Of a stretch of DNA of 64,000 nt, positions 33,471-44,680 are shown in pieces. The translations under genes were made by a program, and so were the position numbers. The stretch is from Welwitschia mirabilis. Lineage: Eukaryota > Gnetophyta > Gnetopsida > Welwitschiales. Below the pieces are notes generated by a model, which did no database searches, was not told where the DNA came from, and saw only the letters and a program-made list of their open reading frames with translations. Numbering within the stretch: the first letter of the stretch is position 1; every line of letters begins with the position of its first letter. The stretch lies in NCBI GenBank assembly GCA_051453625.1, contig JBOZIK010000001.1, positions 253,575,107-253,639,106 on the forward strand, read 5' to 3'.

Positions 33471-34559
33471 CTAAATTTTGCTATAAATGTTTAATTCTAT
33501 TAGGTGTAAAGCATGTGAATAAAAAAATTAATATATAAATTTTGAGTTAATCTAGTAATTTAAATCATATAACTCTTTGTAAATTAAAAATTAGAAACCT
33601 TTTATTACATTCATAAATACTCAAAGCATCTATGAAATAGAAAAATTTACAATTAAAATAATTTGAATGTAACTTCAATCTAAGGATCAAGAAGATTTAA
33701 GGTAGTTAAAATAAAGTAAATAAGCTATCTATAATTCTTAATAAAAAAGTTTGAAATAACTATGAAAAACACGTTATTTATCTTTAATAACTTTACTTAT
33801 TCCTATTTCAATTTAAAGATGATAACTACTTTTTGTTACTATGCTAATTAATCATTTGACTTTAAGTGAAATTGTAGAATTTAAATAAAAATAATTCTTC
33901 AATATAGTTCCCTCCTCTAATATTATTAAAAAATTTCATTTGATTTTAATTGAAATTCTAGAATTTAAATTAAAAAAATTCTTCAATATAGTTCCCTCCT
34001 TCAATCTTGTTAAATTTTTTTTCCTTTTCATTTAAGTTAAAGGAGGTTTGTGGTGGTTTTTTTTGCTTACATGTTTATTGAATTTGGCTTAAATGATTTT
34101 AAAAATTAGCACATCTACATTTTGTTTTTGTACATATTTTTTTCCTTCAAAAAACTAAAATTTATTTTGAAATGCATCTAACATTTCCTTTGAAAATTTA
34201 GTTCCTTCAAAATTTTAAATTCTTTAAATATAAGTAAAAAATTAACAAATTGCTACAACCTTAAGGTTACACATTAGCTTTAAATAATATCATTACATAT
34301 GATGTTTGGGATATTACTTGAAATTCCAAAGAAAGTAGTTTTTTAAATACATCCTTAGTTTGTTTTTATAGATTTTTTACAAGACTTAATCCTTGTATTA
34401 ACATGTCATAAGAATAAATAGATGATAATCTTTAAAATAGGTTCTTACAAACTTTTCAATACTAAATGCATAATTTTTAGCATCTATTAAAATTAAGGAA
34501 TAAAATGTCTGTGTAGCCCTTGCAATTCTTTCATGCAAATATGTATCTCATTTATAATT
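33471..34559. other. AT-rich, nothing recognised
   Basis: No coding or structural signal was found. A near repeat of TTCTTCAATATAGTTCCCTC occurs at about 33,895 and 33,980. Confidence 0.4.
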
Positions 34560-35400
34560 TCTAGAGCATTAAGGACTTGTCACACCTCTTGATTATCTAT
34601 TAATGACAAACCAAATTTTAGGTAATGTTTATAATGCCATGAATGATTTCTTTAGATTACAAAAGACTTTTAAAAGCTTTAGTTCTTAAGAATATCAATC
34701 AAATAAAGTTCAACTAAAGATCAATAAAAGACATGCTTTTCCAAGATGTAAAATAGCCTTGGGTGATCAACTAGCTAAAATTAGATGGTTGACCACCTAA
34801 ATCATGAGATCTCAAAGTTAGTGTGTAAGTGGTTAACTACCTGAACCTAGGGAATGAATTACCTAGAAAAATAGAAAATTAAATTAATTATTAAGGGGTT
34901 TATTAGTCATGAACAATAGTTAATAGGCCAAGGGGTCAACCAAATTCTAGTGGAGGATCAACTAGTTTTCATTTGACTATGAAAAATAAAGCATTATAGG
35001 TAGCCATTAGAAAAAAAAAAAAAAAACCATTTTTATAGATGTTAGAAGCCAACATAAGTATTTTGATTCATTCTAAAAACTATCAACCTTGTAATCATGT
35101 TCTATAATAGTCATAAAAAAACTTCTATATAATCTAAACACTATTGTACATCACAATAATTATTAAAGATACACACTCCATATCTTTCTAATCATTATAC
35201 CATTTTTGTTTAATATTATTAATTAGAAAAAAATTTTAGTAAACTTAGTAACTAAGTATTTCCATAAAATCTTATTGTACTTAGTTAAGGACTATTACAA
35301 AGTTTCATTAGAGTGATTGATTGATAACACTATCTATAATAAAAGAAAACATACTTGTTTTTATCAAAATTTTGTGCTTTTCATTATGCTTATATATTTT
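34560..35400 (+). repeat. LTR related to the minus-strand copia LTR, plus orientation
   Basis: It shares several blocks with 24300-25060 in opposite orientation (see that entry). It carries repeated GGTTGACC, GGGGTCAACC and GGATCAACT words between 34,770 and 34,970, and a 16-base poly(A) run near 35,010. No gag follows, so it may be a solo LTR. The edges are not fixed. Confidence 0.45.
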
Positions 35401-35559
35401 CCTTTATACATTTACTTTAATTCTTTTTAGTAATTCATCACAACATTATGCAAATAAATTAATCATATATTATCATTATGTGATACATTAGTTAAATATT
35501 TAAAATAAAATATTATCATTAGCTTTCATAGTTATCCTTCCCTCTAGAAATGTTGGTCT

Positions 35560-36440
35560 TAATAGATCTAAGTATTTTTGAAACAAAGTCAACTACACTA
35601 GTTTATTAGCAAGGAAAAATATGGAATCTTCTCTTATTGTCATACGACACATGATGTTAGTTTTATCAAACTTTCTTCTTAAACGTAAATAATTTCAAAA
35701 TTTATTCAAATGAAAAAAATTTATTTTATATATATTTTAGATATAGAACCAATGTAAAATCACTTGCATAAAGGAGAATATTTACTACCTAGTCACATAT
35801 CTTAATAGAGTGAGATATAGTACTATCATGCATCCATTTAATAAATTTATTAATTAAAATTTCAAATAAGATGGAAGAAAAGGGATATTATTATTTAAAT
35901 CTAATTTCACTAAAAATTTCAAAGTACATTTTTGAATTAACATTTTTAAATCTGATGATAAATTCTTCATATACTTTTTAAATTTCAAAATTTTTTTATA
36001 GGCATATATATGTTGAATTAAAATTATCATAATTTACCTTAAATTAAGGAATTAGAGGGATATGATAAATCAAAAAATAAGTAAATATATTTCTTCTACG
36101 TTTCTTCAAAAAATTCAAGCACTAATAAAGAGTGACTAAGTAAGGAATGGTAAAACGATTTTAAAGGGAAATCCGTATATGAAATTACTGATGATAATAA
36201 GTCTTAAATATTTAAACCTACCTTGTTATCCTTTTTAAAGAAAATCATAAATTTCCTAGGTTTTCATTTTATATTCAAGCCTTCATGAATTCTCTTATCT
36301 AGTTTCTTTTGCATTACTCCATAGATAGGACTTCCTTCCCATTTAAAAAATTTTGCATAATGATTAAAGCCATCCATTGTTTTACTGGTATTGAATATCT
36401 AAATGCATTTTACAACTTTATCAAAAGTATCTAGATTAAA
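35560..36440 (-). pseudogene. LINE-c: reverse transcriptase remnant
   Basis: Reading leftwards on the minus strand: FKWEGSPIYGVMQKKLDKRI, a KFMIFFKKDNKVGLNI block (the PxxWxxxxxxxxxKK(G/D)xxxxxxNYR entry of RT), EEFIIRFKNVNSKMYFEIFS, then YPFSSILFEILINKFI, which fits the QGxPLSPxLFxxxIxxx block, and NILLYASDFTLV at 35,750-35,775, which fits the catalytic LLxYADDxxL with Asp to Ser at one position. The element is a non-LTR retrotransposon on the opposite strand to LINE-a and LINE-b. The endonuclease and the 3' end were not found. Confidence 0.72.
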
Positions 36441-36599
36441 CACAAGGAAATGACATATACTTTTCTATTTCTTTAAAACTAAAAGATTATGAAAAAAATG
36501 TTTAATTTCTTAAAATAAAATTCTAAACTTCTCTTTCTTGTGATTTCAAAATAATTGTTAGAAATTTTTAATTTAAGATTAATTATGTAAAGAACTTAA

Positions 36600-36715
36600 T
36601 AGTGAACTAATAAAGGAACATTCATATTTAAACCCATGACCTCCTTAATAAAGGATGAATATCCCATTAGTTAGACTATCATCCATTGAAGTGATGAATC
36701 ATACTAATGGGATTT
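36600..36715 (-). mobile_element. possible tRNA-derived SINE, minus strand
   Basis: On the minus strand TGATAGTCTAACTAATGGGA resembles an A box, and GGAGGTCATGGGTTTAAATA, about 25 nt later, resembles a B box (GGGTTCGAATCx with C-to-T changes). The spacing is about that of a tRNA-like promoter. The similarity to a tRNA body ends there, so it is not an intact tRNA gene. Confidence 0.35.
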
Positions 36716-37190
36716 TACTGAGAGTTAAAATCCTCCCATTTTTAAAGTAAGTTCTTTAATTAACTAAGGTAAAACATTGATTTATTTATATTTAACTCTT
36801 GAATAAATTTCCTGTCTCTTTTATTTTATTTTATACTTATTCTAATCTAAATTTTTATGTATTAAAATGTTACATGTTAAAACAATCAGTTCTCATCACA
36901 TAGATTTATTAAGATTAGGATTTAAATGTTAATTATTAAAATATTATTATCATTTTAAAATACATATTAATAATCTAATTATTATGGATTATTATGCAAA
37001 ATGCTAGTTCATAAAATCCTATATTTTAGAATGTTCCATGTGATGTATTTATGTGTTAAATTATGGATAAGAAGTGATTTCAAAATTAAAATGAATTATT
37101 TATTATGTGCTTAAAAGTTAAATTTTGCAAAGGTTTATATTTGACAACATGATATATATCATGACATCTAAGTGTGATTTAAAATCACAT
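36716..37190. other. AT-rich, nothing recognised
   Basis: No coding signal on either strand. Confidence 0.4.
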
Positions 37191-37197
37191 ATTTCAT

Positions 37198-37400
37198 GTT
37201 GGTCAATAAAAAATTAAGACTAGTTAGATTAGGATGAGATACAAATTGTTCACACTAGAATACTATAAATAGAGTAACAAATGTTGAAATAACACATTTT
37301 CAATAAAATCTAAAGATATATATCTTTTTGAGAAATAGGAAACAAATTGATTCTATTTTGTTTGTAAGTTATTTTGTTATAATCTATGGTTTCTTACTCT
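37198..37400 (+). promoter_or_regulatory. possible LTR promoter region
   Basis: The segment starts TGTTGGTCAATAAAAAATTA, has a TATA-like ACTATAAATAGAGTAAC near 37,260-37,277 and an AATAAA word some 35 bp later. This layout (TG start, TATA box, polyadenylation word) is what a short copia LTR would show. No partner LTR and no gag were recognised, so it may be chance. Confidence 0.25.
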
Positions 37401-40400
37401 ATGTAATAGAAGACTCCAAGGAGATTAGTACATAAGAAGAATTCATGTCAAAAAGAAAAAGAAAACATGATCATCAAAGTTAATGAGATGCCACCATTTT
37501 TGTTAAAAAGGATACATATTTCATCATTAGAGCTTTTTAAAAGGAATTACTACCATGAGAAGAGATTCACTGAAATGTAATGGGTATTTCTAGTATTAAA
37601 TTTAGAAGATACAAATTTCATTATGCTTATGGAGTTTAGAATAATTCATAGTAAATATATGACTATGAGAATATTAATCTAGTTAAATATGTACTATTCT
37701 AATATTTAATAAGATCAAATATAGCTTAAAAGGTAATTTCATCATTTTAAGATTCTAGTTTTTGATTTTGATAGGATTGAAAAATATCATAAATTAGACT
37801 TTCATTAACAATAATATTAATGATTTTGATAATGAAAAACTAGTTATTAAGAGTGTATTATAGAATAAGTATTTGAGTATTCAAAAAAATTGAATAAATA
37901 ATGCACAAAGATATATGTGAAAGACATTAACATATCATATAAGGATTGTGAAGATTACCATAAAATAAATTTTAGTCAAACGAAAAATTTCTACTATCAT
38001 GTTTCCTATTTGGGGATTATGAATGATAGAGTAGATGAATGTTAAATGCAAAGCATAAGAGAATAAATAATCGTCTAGGTTGAGACAGTGATCATCATGT
38101 AATACCAAAACCTATTTTTCTTATATGCCTTACATCTCTACTCTCTTATCTATTTATTCTATGGTAAATTTTCAAATGTTATAATGGAAGCAAATGAATT
38201 GAAAAAGTATTTAGTTATTTGGATACAATCAATTCAAAGTACTTGTGGATATTAATAAGGAAATACTATTTAAAAAAATATAAAGATTAATAAAGGATAA
38301 AGGTCCATATAAATTACATGTATTATATTGAGAACTATATATGTAGAGAAGTCTCTCTAATATTATTATTTTTATCCATCAAACATAAGATTTCCTGAGC
38401 CTACTTATATTTGGTATTTCTAATTCTAGAAACACTTATATAATTCTTAATAAAACATATATTGTGAAGATAATAAAAGTGAAAAATAATGGCACAATTA
38501 TATAAGTCCTAATATTAGAAGGTAATTTGTATTAGAAAGAGATAAGAAGTAGTTTTTACATGACTTTGTTTATAAGAATATCTTTTGTGAATGAATTTTA
38601 ATAAATATGAGCCATTGAGTAATGTCAAAACTTGCACCTCTAACAATATAAAATGATATGATTTAGGAATAAAATAAGTATCATAAGAAACTTAAAGATT
38701 AAAAAGAGGATTTGCTAAAGTCCTTAGGTACTAACAAATCCAATGGTAGGTTTATGTAAGAATATGAAAAACTTGTAAATCAATTTAAAGAATTTTGATA
38801 ATGAGTTAAAAATGTCATGATTACATCATATAATCAAAGTAAAATGTTAAAAGATAAGATTAACATGTGTAAAGGTAAAATTTAATTTCAAGTTTAAAGT
38901 CTAATTGATTAAAATATAAAAATTAAGAAAGAAAAGTTTAAGTGTAAAAGCAAGAATATTATACTCCAATATGAAATGAATGTTTTAGCTATGANNNNTA
39001 TAGAAATAGAAATAAGAGCCTACAAAGAGTTAAAAGAAAAGAATATAAGAAAGGAAAAAGTTTAGAATTATAAAAACAACTAGTAGGATTGACAGGGTTT
39101 TTACGAGACTTTTTTCATAAGAAAACATTAGATTTCATAGCAGATTGCTAAAGAAGTAGTAAAAATGAATTGATTAGAAAAGGATGAATTGTGATTAGTA
39201 TGATTAACTGTAATAACTAAAAATTAAAAGTTTCTAACTTTTTTCCTTTAGTAGACCAAGATCTTCTATATGAAAGTTTAATTTTTAGACTAATTATGAA
39301 TATCTAAAAAAGAGATGGATTTATTTTAAATTATAATTCTTAAATTATAATTCTTAAATTAAGACAAATGAATGATAGAAATTACATATATGATGTTATA
39401 ATTCTTATTATGAAATAATTTTTAATAGTTTAAGTTTTGTTAAAAAATTATTAAAAATAAAGTATATATACAATAAAAATCCAACATATGTCTAGAAACT
39501 TAATCAAATGATATGGAGGGCTAATTTCTACCATAAATAGTAATTATTTTCAAGGTGACAGTTACATAGAAACATATTAATAATGAAAAATAAATATATA
39601 AAAAATGCACCATGGACACTAAAACTAGATTATAGTAAAACCATGTATGATAACATACCTTACATCACATTATTAAAAAGGAGAAAAGGGAGAAAAAACT
39701 AGAGGAATCAACTTGGCAAGATTTTAAATGGATTTTTATAGGCTTCTTAAACTAATGAATTCACCTCAAGATACATAAAAATCCTAAAATAAAAGCTAAA
39801 AGTAAAAGGTGAACTACTAAAAAGATTGTAAGTTTAGTACTAAGGACAAAAATGATTTAACACATGAATGCCATAAGGCTTGTATGAAATAAATACACTT
39901 TTTAGTTCTACACTATGCTACTGACATTCTCCCTCATGGTCATATCAAGTTCATTACTAATAAATCTTAAGGTTTGCATCTTATATAATAACTACAAACT
40001 ACAGATTCTAATGGTAAGCCACAATTTTTCTAGCCATAGAGTCCTTAGTTTTAGTTGATTTGATTTTCCATTATTTGTTTGTCTAGATTGCTTGGGTATT
40101 TATCTCTGTGTTGCTTTTCTGAAATTCTACATTTATCTTTATTATAAACATGGGCTAGTAAATTTAGGTCTATTATGGACATGATGAATTGTATTTATTA
40201 GATATCTAACTCTAGGTTTAGCTACTCTATAAAATGTGAGTGGGATAAAGAAGAAGTAGATTGGTTAAGATGGAAAAAATGCATGTTTTGTTACAGAAAA
40301 CTAATGTTATTAAATAAGATTTATGGATTGGAAGTCCTAGCAAATCCACTCTTTCAATGGAATACATTAGATGATGAATAATGAAGAGATGGAAGTGTAG

Positions 40401-40599
40401 CATGGGAGATGCATTAGAGATATGGGAGGGATGGAAGGAATACTAAAACAGATACATCCATGCTAACTAAGGATCAAGAATCTAAATTAAGCTTAAAATC
40501 ATTTTCAAGCTCTATGGGTTCACTAAGCTTTATTCTACTAGGTTAAAAGATTGATCCCTATGGACTATCTAAGAGGGATTTTTATCTATTAGATGCTAA
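37401..40599. other. AT-rich, nothing recognised
   Basis: Frames with occasional copia-like feel do not hold up. There is a 4-N gap at 38995-38998 and a 14-bp tandem (AATTATAATTCTTA twice) near 39,329-39,360. Confidence 0.4.
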
Positions 40600-40948
40600 T
40601 GTAATATCCTAACTTTAATTATCCTAATTAAGTATATTTTTTTCATTATTAAGTAGCATGCACAATGGAAACTAGGATCAATTCCTATTTAGACCCTACT
40701 TAAATACTATAATATTTAAAATAATTAAATAACATAATTATTACTTACTATACACCCTTTTAATTTGCATAAAAAAATGATGTTAAAATTGTCCTATATT
40801 TATTCCTAACTTTTATTTTCATCATACAAAAATATCTTGTATAAAGTTAATCAGATGTTAACTTGTTTTATCACATATAATGGATAAGTTTTAGAATAGT
40901 GTCTAACCAATATAATAGGAGGTTGAATCTCCTATTAATGGCATTTTA

Positions 40949-41660
40949 ACACGATATCTAGCCACCCTCCAGATGTGAGTTGGTTCTACTTCAGGTTCTA
41001 AACTATACAAACATGGCTGAGCTCAACTCCATAGGCTNNNNNNNNNNNNNNNNNNNNNNNNNNNNNNNNNNNNNNNNNNNNNNNNNNNNNNNNNNNNNNN
41101 NNNNNNNNNNNNNNNNNNNNNNNNNNNNNNNNNNNNNNNNNNNNNNNNNNNNNNNNNNNNNNNNNNNNNNNNNNNNNNNNNNNNNNNNNNNNNNNNNNNN
41201 NNNNNNNNNNNNNNNNNNNNNNNNNNNNNNNNNNNNNNNNNNNNNNNNNNNNNNNNNNNNNNNNNNNNNNNNNNNNNNNNNNNNNNNNNNNNNNNNNNNN
41301 NNNNNNNNNNNNNNNNNNNNNNNNNNNNNNNNNNNNNNNNNNNNNNNNNNNNNNNNNNNNNNNNNNNNNNNNNNNNNNNNNNNNNNNNNNNNNNNNNNNN
41401 NNNNNNNNNNNNNNNNNNNNNNNNNNNNNNNNNNNNNNNNNNNNNNNNNNNNNNNNNNNNNNNNNNNNNNNNNNNNNNNNNNNNNNNNNNNNNNNNNNNN
41501 NNNNNNNNNNNNNNNNNNNNNNNNNNNNNNNNNNNNNNNNNNNNNNNNNNNNNNNNNNNNNNNNACTTGATATTTGACCACTCTCTAGAGGTGAATTGAT
41601 TCTACTTTAGATTCTACACTATACAAACATAGTTAGCCTCAACTCTATGGGCTTAAATTT
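40949..41660. repeat. unresolved tandem repeat inside LTR copy A
   Basis: The block CGATATCTAGCCACCCTCCA and the following bases to CCATAGGCT (about 89 bp) recur after the gap as TGATATTTGACCACTCTCTA to CTATGGGCTT. Copy C has the block once. The 527 N (41038-41564) therefore lie inside a tandem expansion specific to this copy. Confidence 0.75.
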
Positions 41661-43811
41661 CACTTTGATATACCCCTAATATAGGTGACAAGTGTTACAT
41701 GAGGTGGATGCATGCTGACAAATAACCCACACTTTCTTAAAGCATCATAAGATGGTGTAATATGATCCTTTGATACTAAAGGATTAAGATATTAAATAAG
41801 ATTAAGTCAATTCATGTGTAAGGCAAGAGAATAATGATCAAATTCACTTTTAGAAGGGTTTATAAATAAAAGTATAATGCAACCCACCTTTGTGACGAAA
41901 TTTAAGTGTGGAGATGAATAATTATTGAGATTACCTTAGTTTTATTAAATGACTACATTATATAAATGTAATCATACAACTATGTGGATATTTAACGGAC
42001 TACTTACCTAGTAAAAATAATTCTAATCATCATAGTGTTAATTCTAAGAAGGCAATTATACACTCCCACTTCCCCCAATCCCCTCCCACCACCAAACCAA
42101 AAAAAAAAAAAAAAAAAGTGTATAAGCATATTTTTGATTTTACATAAAAGGAAAATCATGCATTTATAAAATATAATAGTATAAATAAATAAAACAAAAA
42201 ATTCCTTTATTTTTATACACTACAATAATTCTTTCCAAATAAGATACATTAATGCATCTAAGTTCTATTGTAAAAGCATGCTCCATTTATAGGAATAAGC
42301 TAACTTCTAAACCCCCTTTATAAATTCTAAGTGTCTATATCAAAATAAAGTTTAGTGAAACATATACATATTTGATCAACATAAAACATTAATAAAGCAA
42401 AGTGATTGAGCTACACATATCTACGATTATTAAGTAGGAGACCTTAATGTTTATGCTTGAAATAGAAGAATAAGTATCTAAATGTTAGTAAATAGTATAT
42501 AAAAGTGGTAAGAATAAATTTAACTATAAATCACATAGAATATTTAAAATAATAGGGTACTTGCATTAGATAGTTTTTTATAATTATTAAAATTATTTCA
42601 AATTTTCTTAGCTTTTAAAAGGCATTGAAAAAACTTTTATTTAATTATTTAAAAATATAAAATAAATTAGAATTACTTTTTTAAAACTAAACTAATCATA
42701 TTATTCCTAAAAAGTAATTTTCTTAAATTTAAATTGGTATAGATACATTTAATAGGGTCAAACTTTGATTATAACAATTGCCTAAATTTTAGAGTTGCTA
42801 AAATAATACCCTCTGCTAAACAGAATATAGCATTTAATCTACTTGGACTTTTTAAATGAGTAAATACTTTTTAGAAATCTTATTTAATTCTATGCAGGTT
42901 GGCTACTCCATCTTTAACAAAACATTCTATAAATTCTAAAAAATAAGAGCTTTTGCATACTATTTTTTGCTTGTAATTTTTGAGTTATTTTCATAAAATA
43001 AATTTTGAAAATTATTTTACTCTTAGAAAAATTACTATTTTAAAACTTCTACATTTCTTACATGATTCTATATCTACATTAAACATTTTATAAATTTTTA
43101 CTTAGTATTAAATAAATTATGACTTTCTTAAGTTATGCTTTACTTTTGGCGAAAGTAAAATTTAATTAAAGTAAGAACAAAGAACTTATACTAATTTACA
43201 AAAATAAAAATCAATTAAACTAACTAGGAATTCATAATAAAAATTAATATTAAAAATATATAAAATATAATTATGAGAAATATAAACTCAATTTATGATA
43301 ATAAATAATACATAACATACCATGGGCCTTAGGATTTTCTAAGAAGGAGTGCTTAGCCTAAATTGATTCTTGAGGATTAGACTCATTTATCCTAATAAGA
43401 ATCTAATTACAATATAATATAAAACTAATTTAAATAATAATGTAATGTAAAATAACATGGTATTCAAAATTATAGTAAACCCCCTTATCACTTTGGCCAA
43501 AATATCTATTAGACACATAGAAGTTAAGCATGTTAATATGTCCCTCAACTCTCTCCCTTATCTTAATCTATGCGAATGGGAGGAAAAATAACATACATTG
43601 GTATCCCCCTTAACTAAGCATGTAAAGGAATCCTTCAAATCTCTCCCTTATCTTAGTATTAATCCATGGGAGGAAAAAATACAAATAAATATTGATATTA
43701 CAACCATATTCATAGACTTAATGCAAGAAATGGAGCTAAAGTTATTAGAAAAGAAGAACCTACTTGGAGGAAAAAATATGGATGATCTTTAAATAAGATT
43801 TATAAAGTCCT

Positions 43812-43862
43812 AAGCTTCAAGATCTAGCTTCAAGCTTCCAAGTTCCAAGCTCCAAGCTCCAA
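43812..43862. repeat. degenerate CAAGCTC heptamer repeat
   Basis: A run of AAGCTTC/AAGCTCC/AAGTTCC words. The same cluster occurs in copy B at about 46,090-46,135. Confidence 0.7.
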
Positions 43863-44580
43863 CTTCACAAGCACTTTGATGCCAAAAGAGAGATACAGAA
43901 ATAAAAGGCCTAAGCGTGTGTATATAGGTTTGGATGGTGGACTAATTTGTTAAAGAACAAAATATAATTTTAGCTAAAAAATGAAACTTTATCCTTTACC
44001 ATTCACTAACTTTATCCTCTAGTTATAGGCAAGTGACTATAATATAAATATAGTAATAGAAGCAATGATTATTTAGTATTTATTACCACTTATACTTCTT
44101 GAAATCTAATGATAGGTGGAATCTGGTAGGTAGCCATTTCCTTTTTTTATCCATCTAGAATATAAACCTCTTAGAATTTAATGGTATGTGGAATATAGTT
44201 GTCTTCACAAGTTCCTTGACATTTAATGATTTATCTTTTAGTGGTAGGTGGAATCTATTACTTCATTTGCTAGTGCTTTCTCAAATGCTCCATAATTACT
44301 TAATTTTAATCCAAATTATGGTTAATTATTTATGTTTTATCCTTAACATCAAAAGCTATTAATTTAAGCATTAAACTTGTAAAACAAACTTAAAAACACA
44401 CTTTAAATCATATGTCAAATGTGACAAGTTGGCCACCTATCAAAGCTCCAATTCCACACTCAAGAGGATGAAAGATTGAGAAGAAATTTTGGTAACATCA
44501 ACTTGCTTAAATAATGCTAGCTTAAAAAGAAGAAAAAAAGATATATTTATAGATAAATGATGTACCAAAGGTTCTTGATA

Positions 44581-44680
44581 NNNNNNNNNNNNNNNNNNNN
44601 NNNNNNNNNNNNNNNNNNNNNNNNNNNNNNNNNNNNNNNNNNNNNNNNNNNNNNNNNNNNNNNNNNNNNNNNNNNNNNNN
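44581..44680. other. assembly gap (100 N, size probably arbitrary)
   Basis: Exactly 100 N separates LTR copies A and B. Round-number gaps usually mark joins of unknown length. Confidence 0.95.

Larger units (their letters stand above)
40600..44580 (-). repeat. long LTR, copy A
   Basis: On the plus strand it starts TGTAATATCCTAACTTTAAT, the 3' end of an LTR read on the minus strand. It aligns with copy C from 49918 (for example GTAGCATGCACAATGG in both) and with copy B from about 42,415. It holds an unresolved tandem repeat around the 527-N gap, and an extra segment of about 585 bp (43,866-44,455) absent from B. It runs into a 100-N gap. The 64-codon ORF at 43598-43792 is inside the LTR. Confidence 0.8.

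Noticed and set aside
37401-38850. Possible copia gag downstream of the TATA-like segment
   Set aside because: No gag motif could be followed in any frame.
40980-41581. 190-codon ORFs on both strands
   Set aside because: They span the 527-N gap in LTR copy A.
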